In this document: piece by piece, positions 27,755 through 36,446 of the stretch | Layout: every line of letters starts with the position of its first letter | Position numbering within the stretch: position 1 is the stretch's first letter | Assembly: GCA_963720765.1 (NCBI GenBank) | Contig: CAVRGS010000001.1 | Span: 1 to 64,000 of the forward strand | Source of the DNA: DASUAS01 sp963720765 | Lineage (GTDB): Bacteria > Actinomycetota > Acidimicrobiia > IMCC26256 > DASPTH01 | Direction of reading: 5' to 3' | DNA: 64,000 bases | Program-made: the position numbers and the translations under genes | The notes under the pieces: model-generated | Told to the model about the DNA's origin: nothing | Database searches by the model: none | The model's input: the letters and a program-made list of their open reading frames with translations, nothing else

Positions 27755-28271
27755 ACCAACGGCGCGGATCCGTCGACGTCACCTTCTTCTTCGATCCGCT
27801 GTCTTCTTCGATCCGCTGTGCCCGTGGACATGGCGTCCGCCAACTGGCTCAGACTGGTCGCCGATGCGCGCGCGCCTCGACGTCGAATGGCAATCCTTCA
27901 GCTTGGAACTGCTCCACGACGACCAGGGCGAATCCGTGCCTCCACCGCTGTCCACGGTCGCGCTGCGACTTGTCGAAGCATTGGCCGACGCCGGTCGCCA
28001 CCGTGATGCCGGGCGCTACTACGCGGCGCTCGGGCAACGGGTCCACGACGAGCACCTCGACCTCGATCGGGACGTCATCAACGTCGCAGCGAAGAAGGCA
28101 GGAGTCGACGACGCGGTCTCGGCTCTGGAAGACCGACGGTGGGATGCTGCAATCCTGGAGTCGTACGACCGGGCGCTCACGGCCTCCGGGCCCGACGTCG
28201 GTTCGCCCGTGCTGATGCTCCCGCGACACGCGCGCGGCTTGCTGGGCAGCCCACCCTTCTACGAAGCTTGA
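27751..28271 (+). pseudogene. DsbA-family oxidoreductase disrupted by a 17-bp duplication
   Basis: The thioredoxin-fold DsbA-like protein starts at GTG 27751 and reads VDVTFFFDPL, then should give the active site CPWTW. Instead a 17-base tandem duplication (27785-27818) throws it out of frame. The rest appears in two other frames: SANWLRLVADAR, then LDVEWQSFSLELLHDDQGES through AGVDDAVSALEDRRWDAAIL to the C-terminal LGSPPFYEA. At least two further indels separate these. It would have been a cytoplasmic 2-hydroxychromene-carboxylate-isomerase/DsbA-like protein of ~200 residues. Nonfunctional as given. Confidence 0.7.
27785..27818. repeat. 17-bp exact tandem duplication
   Basis: TCTTCTTCGATCCGCTG at 27785-27801 is repeated at once at 27802-27818. 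Removing one copy restores FFFDPLCPWTW in the DsbA-like gene. It looks like a slippage event or an assembly error. Confidence 0.8.
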
Positions 28272-28452
28272 GAGAGGACGACGAAACGCGCGTGAGGCTC
28301 GCCGAGGCGTCGCTTGAAGTGTGAATGTCAGCGCATAGGGAAATTCGCGGACATGTCACCTGGCGAAGGACACGTGACGCACCAGCGACACAGCGTGGCG
28401 CTGATCGACGAGTCCCCCCTCCGACACCGGTTCTGCTCACGCCGCTGGTGTC

Positions 28453-28662
28453 GTGGACGACGATGTCATGCCGCTGAAGCCGGGACAGGTGCCGCTGTAC
28501 ACCGTCTCGATCGGCTCGCTGCCGAAGCCGGGGCGCGCGATGTGGGTCGACGTGGTCCAGACGCTCAGCGACGGCACCCAGGTCCTGTGGACCGAGCGAT
28601 CGACCAAGGCCGACCCGCATCCGGTCCACGCCAGCGCTCGGCTCCGCCTGGTCGAGCAGTAG
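28453..28662 (+). CDS. Small hypothetical protein (69 aa)
   Basis: Read from GTG 28453 (ATG at 28468 is possible). Segments VPLYTVSIGSLPKPGRAMWV, DVVQTLSDGTQVLWTERSTK and SARLRLVEQ suggest a small beta-rich fold. No signal peptide. No family recognised. It faces the zinc-finger anti-sigma-like gene tail to tail. Confidence 0.4.
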   Translation: MDDDVMPLKPGQVPLYTVSIGSLPKPGRAMWVDVVQTLSDGTQVLWTERSTKADPHPVHASARLRLVEQ

Positions 28663-28716
28663 ACGTCCTCAGGCACGCCAGGGAGTCACCGATCCAGCAC
28701 TTCGCGGGCGATTCGG

Positions 28717-28914
28717 TCAGCGGCGCGTGCATCGACGAGATGGAGTCGACGAGATGATCGACTGATCTGCTGGCCGAGCACACTGATCGCGCACGCGAAC
28801 TGCCGCGCACCGTGGACAACGCCGGAGGTGGAGCCGGACGACGGCAGGATCGCACACCGGTTCCTCGTCGTCGAGCAGTGCCGACAGGCTGGTGCGCACG
28901 TCCTCGCACCTCAC
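28717..28914 (-). CDS. Short zf-HC2-like protein
   Basis: A 65-residue protein with VRCEDVRTSLSALLDDEEPV followed by VRLHLRRCPRCAAVR, the H-x3-C-x2-C zinc motif of anti-sigma ZAS domains. There is no membrane segment. The GTG start at 28914 lies 5 bases after the stop of the membrane protein upstream, so it is translated with it. A sigma factor is not adjacent. It could be the truncated ZAS half of a larger anti-sigma factor. Confidence 0.55.
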   Translation of the reverse strand: MRCEDVRTSLSALLDDEEPVCDPAVVRLHLRRCPRCAAVRVRDQCARPADQSIISSTPSRRCTRR

Positions 28915-28919
28915 GGTGG

Positions 28920-30047
28920 TCACCGCGGCGCGGTGACGGCGGGCCGCCGTGCCGTGGGGCGGGGCGTCTTCCGTCGTTCGCGCCGGGCGAGGTTGCGGGC
29001 GCCAACCGCCGCGAGGCCGACGCCCGTCGCGAGGGAGACGGTGACGAGCAGCCGTGTGAGTGTCGGGTCGAGGACGGTGGGGAGCTGCGATCGGAACAGG
29101 TCGGTGATGTTGGCGAGGCCGGCGCCGATCGCGACGACCATTCCCGCGAGGAGGACGAGTGGTCCGGCGGCGTACAGCGACCGCGATCGTTGCAGGCGGA
29201 CCAGCGCCGCCGCGGCCAGGGCCGCGGCGGCGACCTGGTAGATCGCGACCCCGATGTGTCCGAGGAACGACGACGTCGAATAGCGCCATTCGCCCGCGGC
29301 GAGCACGATGGCGCTCGCGCCGCCGATGCCGAGCGCGGATTTCGTCGTCGCGGTGCCGAACCGGGTCCACGTGGCTGCGAGCACCAGTCCGGCGATCACC
29401 AGGGCGAGAGCGAGCCAAGGGATCGGCGACGGCCCCGGGACCCACACGACGTCGCCGGTGAGGGTGGCCCGCTGGCCGTCGACGAGGAGTGGCAGCGACC
29501 AGTGCGGGATGATCACGTGGCGATGTGCGGGGTCGCGCGTCACGACGGGTGGCGGGCTGGTGGCCATCCAGTGCGTCCGGTGATCGTGCCAGCGAGCGAC
29601 GCCCGACGAACCGATGGTCTCCCACCGTGGAGACGCGGACGGGTCGTACGAGCTGGGGACCGGGCCCGGCAGGAGCTGAGTGCGGTTCAGGAAGGTCGCA
29701 GGCGCGCGGGCGTTGCGTTCCACACGGCTGTTGGTCACGCGGAGGTAGGGCTCGTGGTCGTACCCCAAGACCTCGACGACATGGTCGGAGTCGTTGCGCA
29801 GCTCGATCCTCGAGCCGAGGTCGATCGCGCGAAACGTCACTCCGGGGACCCGTGGCCTGAGGTTCGTGATCGTGGTCTCGTAGTTGGTGGCCTGGGACCC
29901 GCTCAAGCTGTGAGCGCTTGCCGGTGCGGCTCCCGTCACCATGATCGTCATCACTCCGGCGAGGACGAACAGGGTGCGTACGACGGCGTTTCGGGCCCGT
30001 GATCGGTCGCTCGGCCGGAGAATGCCCACACTGAGTTGACCAGGCAT
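28920..30047 (-). CDS. Exported multi-helix membrane protein of unknown function
   Basis: About 375 residues from ATG 30047. A signal peptide (TLFVLAGVMTIMVTGAAPAS, cleavage after ASA before HSLSG) is followed by a ~190-residue extracytoplasmic beta-rich region (VPGVTFRAIDLGSRIELRND, HVVEVLGYDHEPYLRV, HWSLPLLVDGQRATLTGDVV). Six or so helices follow (WLALALVIAGLVLAATWTRF, IVLAAGEWRYSTSSFLGHIG, LVLLAGMVVAIGAGLANITD, LLVTVSLATGVGLAAVGARN). The mature N-terminus would be His, as in CopC-like proteins. The family appears in actinobacterial copper or envelope clusters; a specific role is not assignable. Confidence 0.65.
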   Translation of the reverse strand: MPGQLSVGILRPSDRSRARNAVVRTLFVLAGVMTIMVTGAAPASAHSLSGSQATNYETTITNLRPRVPGVTFRAIDLGSRIELRNDSDHVVEVLGYDHEPYLRVTNSRVERNARAPATFLNRTQLLPGPVPSSYDPSASPRWETIGSSGVARWHDHRTHWMATSPPPVVTRDPAHRHVIIPHWSLPLLVDGQRATLTGDVVWVPGPSPIPWLALALVIAGLVLAATWTRFGTATTKSALGIGGASAIVLAAGEWRYSTSSFLGHIGVAIYQVAAAALAAAALVRLQRSRSLYAAGPLVLLAGMVVAIGAGLANITDLFRSQLPTVLDPTLTRLLVTVSLATGVGLAAVGARNLARRERRKTPRPTARRPAVTAPR

Positions 30048-30170
30048 TCCGCCGTCGAGTTCCGGGGCAGAGAATTCGCGGTGCCAAGGGAACTCCAACG
30101 GAGTCTGGGCCGTCTACTCGACGTCCGGTAGTTGCGCGCGCCCAGTTGCCCTCCTGATGATCCTCTCCTC

Positions 30171-30736
30171 GTGGACACACCCACCTTCTCGACCTTCTTC
30201 GCGCTCCTTGCACTCGCGTGCCGGGCGCGTCTGCGCTCGCCGTGGTCGTCTGGATCGTCGCGACCGTCAGACCGCACGGAGGGCTCGCGGAGCGCTTCGA
30301 AGAGGTCCGTCACGGTGCGCTGTGGATGGGTTGGGTCGTCGCGTCGGTCACGACGCTCGGAAGTCTCTACTACTCCGAGATCGCGGACTTCATCCCCTGT
30401 CCGCTGTGCTGGTACCAGCGGATCTGCATGTACCCGCTCTCGGTCATCCTGTTGGTCGCGGCACTACGGCGCGACCGGGCGGTGTGGCTCACGGCGGGAC
30501 CCTTGGTGCTCCTCGGGGTCGCCTTCGCCGTGTACCACACGCAGCTGCAGGCGTTTCCCGACCAGCATTCCGCGTTCTGCACGACGCTCGAGCCGTGCAC
30601 GACCCGATACGTGTGGGAGTTCAGGTTCGTGTCGTTGCCGTTCATGTCATTGGCTGCCTTCGTCTTCGTGGGGATCATGGTGATGGTCGCCCGCAGCGCG
30701 ACCGACGTCGATACGAGCACCGAGACCGCCGCGTGA
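30171..30736 (+). CDS. DsbB/BdbC-type disulfide oxidoreductase (one frameshift near the 5' end)
   Basis: Membrane quinone-dependent oxidoreductase with two Cys pairs: FIPCPLCWYQRICMYPLSVI (CxxC in the first periplasmic loop) and AFCTTLEPCTTRYVWEF. Helices: SALAVVVWIVATVRP, GWVVASVTTLGSLYYSEIA, LSVILLVAALRR, VWLTAGPLVLLGVAFAVYHT and LPFMSLAAFVFVGIMVMVAR. The natural beginning seems to be GTG 30171 (VDTPTFSTFFALLALA); one base is missing or two are extra near 30220, and GTG 30218 is the in-frame fallback. The stop overlaps DUF929 by GTGA. The pair would oxidise or shuttle electrons to exported thiol proteins. Confidence 0.82.
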
Positions 30737-31647
30737 GTCCGTCCAGCGCCGCGAAGCGCAAGCAGCGTGCGCAGGGTTCGGCGCAGGTCGCGCGCGCTCG
30801 CGGTCGCGGGCGGCGCAATCCGCGTCGGGCGGCACGGTCCGGCATGACGATGTGGTTGATCGTCGGTGCGATCGTGATCGTGTTCGGCGCGCTGCTCGTC
30901 GCCGTCGTCAGTGGACGCGACAGCGGTGACAAGGCGAGTGCACGATCGCTCGCACCCGCGTCGCTCGTGCACACGGTGACGTCGGTCTCCGACGGCGTCG
31001 CGAACCAGATCGGCGCGGGCACCGCGTCGTCGCTCCCGGTCGCGCTCGACGCGCCGTCGGTGACGAGCGACGGCAAGCCGGTCGTCACCTACATGGGCGC
31101 CGAGTACTGCCCGTACTGCGCGGGCGAACGGTGGGCGATGGTGCTGGCCCTGTCGCGCTTCGGGACGTTCGACAAGCTGGGCGCCACCCACTCGGCGAGT
31201 GAGGACGTCCATCCCGACACGCCGACGTTCACGTTCCACGGATCGACCTTCTCGAGCCCGTACCTCGAGTTCCAGCCGGTCGAGATGCAGACGAACCAGC
31301 TGTCGGGCGGGACGTATTCGACGCTCGACACTCCCACCGCGGCGCAGCAGAAGCTGATCGCGACCTACGACGGGCCGCCCTACTTCCCGAGCAAGGGCGC
31401 GATCCCGTTCATCGACTTCGCCGGCAAGTACGCGCTCTCGGGCGCGAGCTACGACGTGTCCGTCCTCGATGGGCAATCTTCCGAGGAGATCGCGAAGGCG
31501 CTCCACGATCCGAACAGCCCGATCGCGAAGGGCATCGTCGGTACGGCGAACGCGATGACGGCTGCGATCTGCGCGGCGACGGATGACCAGCCCGCATCGG
31601 CGTGCACGATCCCCGCGGTGAAGGCGCTGCGCGCCAAGCTCCCCTGA
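30733..31647 (+). CDS. DUF929-family thioredoxin-like membrane-anchored protein
   Basis: A 304-residue protein. A strongly basic cytoplasmic N-terminus (RGRGRRNPRRAARSGM) precedes one transmembrane helix, MWLIVGAIVIVFGALLVAVV. The extracytoplasmic DUF929 domain follows, with the CPYC motif in VVTYMGAEYCPYCAGERWAM and a cis-Pro loop candidate GAIPFIDFAGKYALSG. Further conserved Cys lie at AAICAATDDQPASACTIP. Partner of the overlapping DsbB-like protein upstream, as in many actinobacteria, so it is probably its periplasmic-side thiol relay. Confidence 0.85.
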   Translation: MSPSSAAKRKQRAQGSAQVARARGRGRRNPRRAARSGMTMWLIVGAIVIVFGALLVAVVSGRDSGDKASARSLAPASLVHTVTSVSDGVANQIGAGTASSLPVALDAPSVTSDGKPVVTYMGAEYCPYCAGERWAMVLALSRFGTFDKLGATHSASEDVHPDTPTFTFHGSTFSSPYLEFQPVEMQTNQLSGGTYSTLDTPTAAQQKLIATYDGPPYFPSKGAIPFIDFAGKYALSGASYDVSVLDGQSSEEIAKALHDPNSPIAKGIVGTANAMTAAICAATDDQPASACTIPAVKALRAKLP

Positions 31648-31660
31648 CGCGGACGAAGCG

Positions 31661-32246
31661 CTACAACGAGTGCAAGGTCGGGGGTCGGCGTCCGTCGCTG
31701 CCATGGCCGCGCACCGTCGTGCACGCACATGCCAGCAGCACCACGATGACCAGCGACAGGACATGCGTGAGCTCGAACACGCCACTGACCGCTTGATCCT
31801 GGTGGTCGACGAGACCCGATGCGAACTGCGCCACGATCGCGACCAGTCCGATGAGCAGTGCCCCGACCGCATAGCGCGGCCGCCACGCGGCCACGAGCGC
31901 GACGCACGCGATCAGGAGCCCGAGGGCACCGTCGCGGGTCAGGTGCGCCGCGGTGACCTGATGGTCGGGGACCAGGCTCGCGCCGAACAGCCACGGACAC
32001 GCGAGGACGAGCTGCGCGGCCGCGACGACCACGAGCAGCACGCGCAGCCGCAGCGACGGTCCCAGCACGTCGATCCCGTGCCGTTCGATCACTCGTCGCG
32101 AACGCGTCACGGTCGTCGTAGCTGCTGGCGCACCGGGGGCACACGGATGCGTGGGCGCGGGCGCGGCGGTACGCATCGGGGTCGGACCCCTCGCCGTCGA
32201 CGAGGAGCACCAACGCGTCTCGGCAGGTCATCGCACGCGTGCTCAC
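31661..32246 (-). CDS. Zinc-finger anti-sigma factor, membrane-bound (one frameshift)
   Basis: The GTG at 32246 overlaps the sigma-factor stop. The first ~50 residues, MTCRDALVLLVDGEGSDPDA and HASVCPRCASSYDDRDAF, give the ZAS-type H-x3-C-x2-C. One extra base near 32100 then breaks the frame. The rest reads RRVIERHGIDVLGPSLRLRV with four helices: LLVVVAAAQLVLACPWLFG, DGALGLLIACVALVAAW, YAVGALLIGLVAIVAQFASG and HVLSLVIVVLLACACTTV. The total is 586 bases, one over a multiple of three. Expected to hold the upstream ECF sigma factor at the membrane until a signal releases it. Confidence 0.72.
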
Positions 32247-32723
32247 GCGGTGGCCTCCTCGCCGTCGGCTCCGAGCTGCCGCTCGAGTATCGCACGCGCG
32301 GTGCAACCGCGAGCGGACGGTGCCCACGGGGACTCCCAGGATCTCGGCGGTCGAGGCGTAGTCGAACCCGAGCAGGCCGCAGAGCGCCACCACCTCGCGG
32401 TGCTCGAGCGGGAGGCGCTCGACCAGGTCGTACACCTCGCTCGTCGTGTCGGCAGGAGCCGGCCGCTCCGGCAGGCGCTCGTCGAGCACGAGCGGCCGGT
32501 GGGTGACGAGATCGATGATGCAATTCCGGCAGATCCGGATCAGCCAACCCTCGAACGACCCCTGGCCCCGAAAGCTGTCGAGGTACTTCCAGGCCCGCAG
32601 GAACGTCTCCTGGACCGCGTCTTCGGCGGTCCACGGATCCGGAGCCACCGCTCGTGCGTAGGCCGACACCGCGCCCGCATGCGCGTGCACGAGCGCCTCG
32701 AAGCGCTTCCGGTCGCGCGCCAT
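32243..32723 (-). CDS. ECF-family RNA polymerase sigma factor (one frameshift)
   Basis: About 159 residues. The ATG at 32723 begins MARDRKRFEALVHAHAGAVS. Region 2 is AVAPDPWTAEDAVQETFLRA then WKYLDSFRGQGSFEGWLIRI. Region 4 is LPLEHREVVALCGLLGFDYA then STAEILGVPVGTVRSRLHRA, an HTH for the -35 element. An extra base near 32290 shifts the last ~15 codons, which should read ILERQLGADGEEATA. The stop overlaps the anti-sigma start. The gene follows the beta-propeller gene by ~100 bases. Confidence 0.82.
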
Positions 32724-32821
32724 CACGAGACCGCCGACGTTGGCGAGACTTCGGAGAACGTCATCTCGACGGCACGCTACCGAGGTTCCTGGTCCCGATC
32801 GCCAACGGGCGCTGCGGATGC

Positions 32822-33892
32822 TCACGGCGACGCGCTCGACACGGCCAGACCACCCGCGAAGAGGGAGGAGGGCAGTTGCACGCTGCGAGCGTGGGCACCG
32901 CTCGGGAGGCGGGCTCCGGTCAGCTGGCTGCGATGATCGTCGGGACCGGATCCCACCGGGACGAGGGCGTAGACACGGCCTTCGCCGACTGCGATTGCCG
33001 CCGGAGTCGGAGGAGCATCGTCGGGACGCCGGAGATCGACGACGACATGCTCGCCACCGGACGACGACACGCTCACGATCGCCGAGCTCGAACGCAGCAC
33101 GTAGCAGCGCGTCCCAGCTGCGGCAACGCCGCCGGCGGAGGCATCGTCCGCCGCCAGCGCAGTGGTCGTGTGCACCCGGAGCGTCACGGGATCGATGGCC
33201 ATCGCGCTCCCGGGGATCACCGTCCAGAGCACGTGGTCGGTGGCCGCGACACCGAGCAGCTGGTCGTCGGCGTTCGAGCCGGCGAGCTCACGGGTTCGGG
33301 TCACGACTCCGCGACGGCTGTCGACCTGCGTCAGCGTCACGCCGTCGCTCGACTCGCTCACCGCGATGACGTGGTGACGAGTGGCGACGACCGCCGTTCG
33401 ACGAGGCACCGCGTGGGCAGTGGTCAGGCGAATGGTCTGCTCGACCCGGCGGCTGGTCGCGTCGTATTCGACGAGACGATCCGGAGAGGGCACCAACCAC
33501 ACGCGGCGCGGAGCGACCGCGACCAACGGGGTCGCGACGCCGGGCACACTCGAACCGCGGGGCGCTCGGGGTAGCTCGTGGATCCTGTCGTGTGCCGCAT
33601 CCAGGTACCCCAACCGGCCGGTGCCCGGATCGTAGAAGTACACCCGGCCCGCCGTGCCTGCCACCGCACCGAATCCGACGGTGTGCACGATCGCGGCGTG
33701 ACGCAACGCCGGATCGGCGCGCACGGTCGCGAAGCCGAAGACCCACACGGCGGGCGCCGCGGCCATTCGCGGTGGTTCGCCCGATCGCGGGAGGAGCAGC
33801 GCCACCACGATTCCGATCACCACGGCCGCGCCGAGGCTGATGGTCGTCTGCGTGCGGGAGAGACCCCACCACGAGGTCATGCGAGCAGACAT
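32822..33892 (-). CDS. Membrane-anchored beta-propeller protein
   Basis: 356 residues from ATG 33892. One N-terminal transmembrane helix, TTISLGAAVVIGIVVALLLP, anchors a ~300-residue repeat domain with blades such as AGRVYFYDPGTGRLGYLDAA, RRVWLVPSPDRLVEYDATSR and VYALVPVGSGPDD. This resembles PQQ-like/YVTN propellers. No catalytic residues stand out. It sits directly before the sigma/anti-sigma pair and behind a strong terminator, so it may be the sensor or target of that system (inference). Confidence 0.6.
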   Translation of the reverse strand: MSARMTSWWGLSRTQTTISLGAAVVIGIVVALLLPRSGEPPRMAAAPAVWVFGFATVRADPALRHAAIVHTVGFGAVAGTAGRVYFYDPGTGRLGYLDAAHDRIHELPRAPRGSSVPGVATPLVAVAPRRVWLVPSPDRLVEYDATSRRVEQTIRLTTAHAVPRRTAVVATRHHVIAVSESSDGVTLTQVDSRRGVVTRTRELAGSNADDQLLGVAATDHVLWTVIPGSAMAIDPVTLRVHTTTALAADDASAGGVAAAGTRCYVLRSSSAIVSVSSSGGEHVVVDLRRPDDAPPTPAAIAVGEGRVYALVPVGSGPDDHRSQLTGARLPSGAHARSVQLPSSLFAGGLAVSSASP

Positions 33893-33942
33893 CACTTCGC
33901 GATCCCAGCGCAGCGCGGTGAGCCGTCTCGGTGCGGTGCGAG

Positions 33943-33978
33943 TGGTGGGGCTCCGCTCCACGCGGTGGAGCCCCACCA
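33943..33978 (-). terminator. Strong GC-rich hairpin after ycnI
   Basis: Arms TGGTGGGGCTCC (33943-33954) and GGAGCCCCACCA (33967-33978), a perfect 12-bp stem with a 12-base loop and no U run. This is the I-shaped form common in actinobacteria. It separates the copper-cluster gene (stop 33994) from the beta-propeller gene. Confidence 0.65.
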
Positions 33979-33993
33979 GATCGGGTGCGGGCG

Positions 33994-34551
33994 TCAGTCG
34001 CTCGTCGCCTTGGTGAGGCGCAGCACGGGCGCCGGGTGCTCGGGCTCGGGTGCGCCCTTGACCGAGGTCTGGATCCAGCTGACGACGTCGCCGTTGCTGT
34101 AGGTCTGGATGGCTTTGAACGTCATCGTCTTCGCCTTGGTGGGAAGCGGTCCGGCCGAGATGCTGAACAGGTCGAACTGACCGGGGAGCAGACCGCCAGC
34201 GGTCGCGGTCCAGGTCACCTTCGAAACCGCTTCGGTGACGTCGCCGTCGTCCGACTTGATCGGGGTGGCGAGCTTGGTCGTCTCGGTGGTGATGTCCCAG
34301 CCGGTCATCGGCTTGACGCTCGCGAACGCGATCGGTCGCGCCGCCGGGAACGTCACCTCGAGCTTGACGGTGTTCGCGTCGGCCTCCTCGTTGGGAACGG
34401 AGAAGTTGATGATCGAGAACGAGCCCTTCGGCGCGCTGTCGGGCTTGATGGTCACATGCGCGGAAGCGCTGATCGCGGCCAGGGCAAGTGACGTGATGAT
34501 GATGATGGCTGCGGCGCTGACACGCGCAACCGCAGTCGTATGACGGTGCAT
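33994..34551 (-). CDS. YcnI-domain (DUF1775) exported protein
   Basis: A 185-residue protein. Its signal peptide (AAIIIITSLALAAISASA) leaves a mature N-terminal His, HVTIKPDSAPKGSFSIINFS, which is the known copper ligand of YcnI proteins. VTFPAARPIAFASVKPMTGW and TEAVSKVTWTATAGGLLPGQ are conserved DUF1775 blocks. The usual C-terminal membrane anchor is missing. It ends PEPEHPAPVLRLTKATSD. It is the last gene of the cluster. A close paralog lies two genes upstream (36447). Confidence 0.86.
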   Translation of the reverse strand: MHRHTTAVARVSAAAIIIITSLALAAISASAHVTIKPDSAPKGSFSIINFSVPNEEADANTVKLEVTFPAARPIAFASVKPMTGWDITTETTKLATPIKSDDGDVTEAVSKVTWTATAGGLLPGQFDLFSISAGPLPTKAKTMTFKAIQTYSNGDVVSWIQTSVKGAPEPEHPAPVLRLTKATSD

Positions 34552-34626
34552 GATGGTGCGACCCTCCAGTCGGATTTCCGATGTGCACGCGGTAGACCGG
34601 AGCGCGCGCCGAAGAGTTCCGTACGC

Positions 34627-36435
34627 TCAGCGGATCATGGCCTTGCCGACCAAGGTGGCTTCGTCGGTTTCGCTCAGCAGCGCCCGTGCGGTCACGCGCC
34701 ATTCGCCGGCCAAAGGGATCGTGAACCCCGACGCGAGGTAGTGGCCCGGACCCGCTTTCGTCAGGGGAACGGTGAGAGGAGCGATGCCCTTGGAAGGAAG
34801 ATCCAGCGTCAGGGTGAAGTCGAGCGGGCTGGTCAGGCCACCTGACGCGATGAGCGTGTTCACATGCACGTCGTTGGTGCCGACCGTGCCCGGCGCGATC
34901 GTGACGTCCACCCAGATGCGATCGGACTTCAGCGTGACGCCGACCGAACCGCCGGAGAAGGCCTGCGTCGCGAGCGCGGTCCGGCCGGGTTGTGCGTTCA
35001 CGAGCAGTGCAGTGACGACGAGCACTCCGGTGAGGAGCAGCGCCTCGAAGCCCACTGCGCGTCGCAGCGTCCAACGTTCGACGTCGGGATCGATCTCATC
35101 GATCACATCGAACTCGTCGTCTTCTCGGCGGTCGTCGTCATCCGAGAAGGAGTCGGCAGCCGCGCTCGCCCCGACCATCACCGCCACCGGCGACTCGGCA
35201 ACGACGGCTTCGCTTCGGAAGAGGTAGTTGGTGATGGAGCGACTGCGAGCGGCGACGACGAGGACGACCAGGAAGATGAGCAACTTGATCGTGAGCAGCT
35301 GCCCGAAGTCGGTCTGACGCAGGGCCTGCCAGCCACCGACCTGGCGCCAGGTCTGGTACGAGCCGCTCAGGATCAACGCCCAGACGCAGAGGAGCGCGAG
35401 CTGCGAGAAGCGGGGCACGACACGTCGCGCCACCTCGAGATCCTGCCCGGCGAGCACGACGATTGCGAGGACGACGAGACCGCCGAGCCACAGCGACATG
35501 GCCAGCAGATGCACCCAGTCCGCGATGAGCGCCAGGGGGACGAAGTCGCCGACGTCGGCATGGCCGGCCAAGCTCACGGTGAGCAACCCACCTGCGCACA
35601 CCACGGCGAGCCCGAGGCTCAGGGCACGACTCGGTGACGGTGTCCTGCGCTCGAGGAGCTTTCGGACCAGGAACGCAGCGATCGCGAGGAGTGCGACGCG
35701 CGCGACGAGGACGTGGCCGAAATGCGTGCCGAGCACGTCGTCGATCACGCTCGGCCTCCAGAGCGCCGAGAACCCGAGGCCAGCCCCGTACGGGCCCTCG
35801 AGCAGGAACGACGCCACCGTCGCGAGGATCAGGATCCACCACCCGCTCCACACGAGCAGCCGTGTCCGGCGCGACGCGAGCGCACCGGACCACACGAGGA
35901 GCACGAAGCCGACCACGCCGACGAGCAGCGCCAGCCCGACGAAGACCAGCCACCGCGCGACGCCGTACACGATGCCGACGGCCTGGCTGCCCTTGTCCTT
36001 GCGCAGCAGGTTGTCGGCCAACGCCTGCACCGACGACGACGTCGCGTTCGCCGCGGTGCCGACCTGGAACGTGAAGGAACCCTGGACCGGGTGCGAGTCG
36101 GCAGAGATCACCCGCCACGTCACCACATAGGCGCCCGGGCCGAGCTTCGTCCGCACCGCGACCTTCACCTCCTCGGGTGACGGCTTCGACGGCCCACCAG
36201 TGTCGATCCGCCGCCCACTGGTGTCGTACAGGCGCACCGACCCGAGGTTCGCTTCGACCGGTTCGTTGTAGCGCAGCGAGATCGCCTTCGGGTTCTGGCT
36301 CAAGATCTTGCCGCTCGTCGGAGTCGTCTGCAGCAACACCGCGTGCGCGGATGCTGCTGTCGCCATGAACGCGACGAACAACACGCTCGTCGCAAGCGTG
36401 GCGACCGATCGGGTGACGACGCTCCGAAGCCTCAT
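34627..36435 (-). CDS. CopC-CopD fusion, copper transport protein (YcnJ-like)
   Basis: 602 residues. The signal peptide ends ATAASA, and the mature CopC domain begins HAVLLQTTPTSGKILSQNPK, with a later DSHPVQGSFTFQV carrying the second His of the copper site. The CopD part (from about residue 150) has eight hydrophobic helices, for example WLVFVGLALLVGVVGFVLLV, then DWVHLLAMSLWLGGLVVLAI with the conserved HL/W. An acidic linker DDDDRREDDEFDVIDEID interrupts the helices. The C-terminal domain (TIAPGTVGTNDVHVNTLIAS) is the FixH-like YtkA type. Copper import or delivery at the membrane is expected. Confidence 0.88.
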   Translation of the reverse strand: MRLRSVVTRSVATLATSVLFVAFMATAASAHAVLLQTTPTSGKILSQNPKAISLRYNEPVEANLGSVRLYDTSGRRIDTGGPSKPSPEEVKVAVRTKLGPGAYVVTWRVISADSHPVQGSFTFQVGTAANATSSSVQALADNLLRKDKGSQAVGIVYGVARWLVFVGLALLVGVVGFVLLVWSGALASRRTRLLVWSGWWILILATVASFLLEGPYGAGLGFSALWRPSVIDDVLGTHFGHVLVARVALLAIAAFLVRKLLERRTPSPSRALSLGLAVVCAGGLLTVSLAGHADVGDFVPLALIADWVHLLAMSLWLGGLVVLAIVVLAGQDLEVARRVVPRFSQLALLCVWALILSGSYQTWRQVGGWQALRQTDFGQLLTIKLLIFLVVLVVAARSRSITNYLFRSEAVVAESPVAVMVGASAAADSFSDDDDRREDDEFDVIDEIDPDVERWTLRRAVGFEALLLTGVLVVTALLVNAQPGRTALATQAFSGGSVGVTLKSDRIWVDVTIAPGTVGTNDVHVNTLIASGGLTSPLDFTLTLDLPSKGIAPLTVPLTKAGPGHYLASGFTIPLAGEWRVTARALLSETDEATLVGKAMIR

Positions 36436-36446
36436 CGGTCCGCGGT

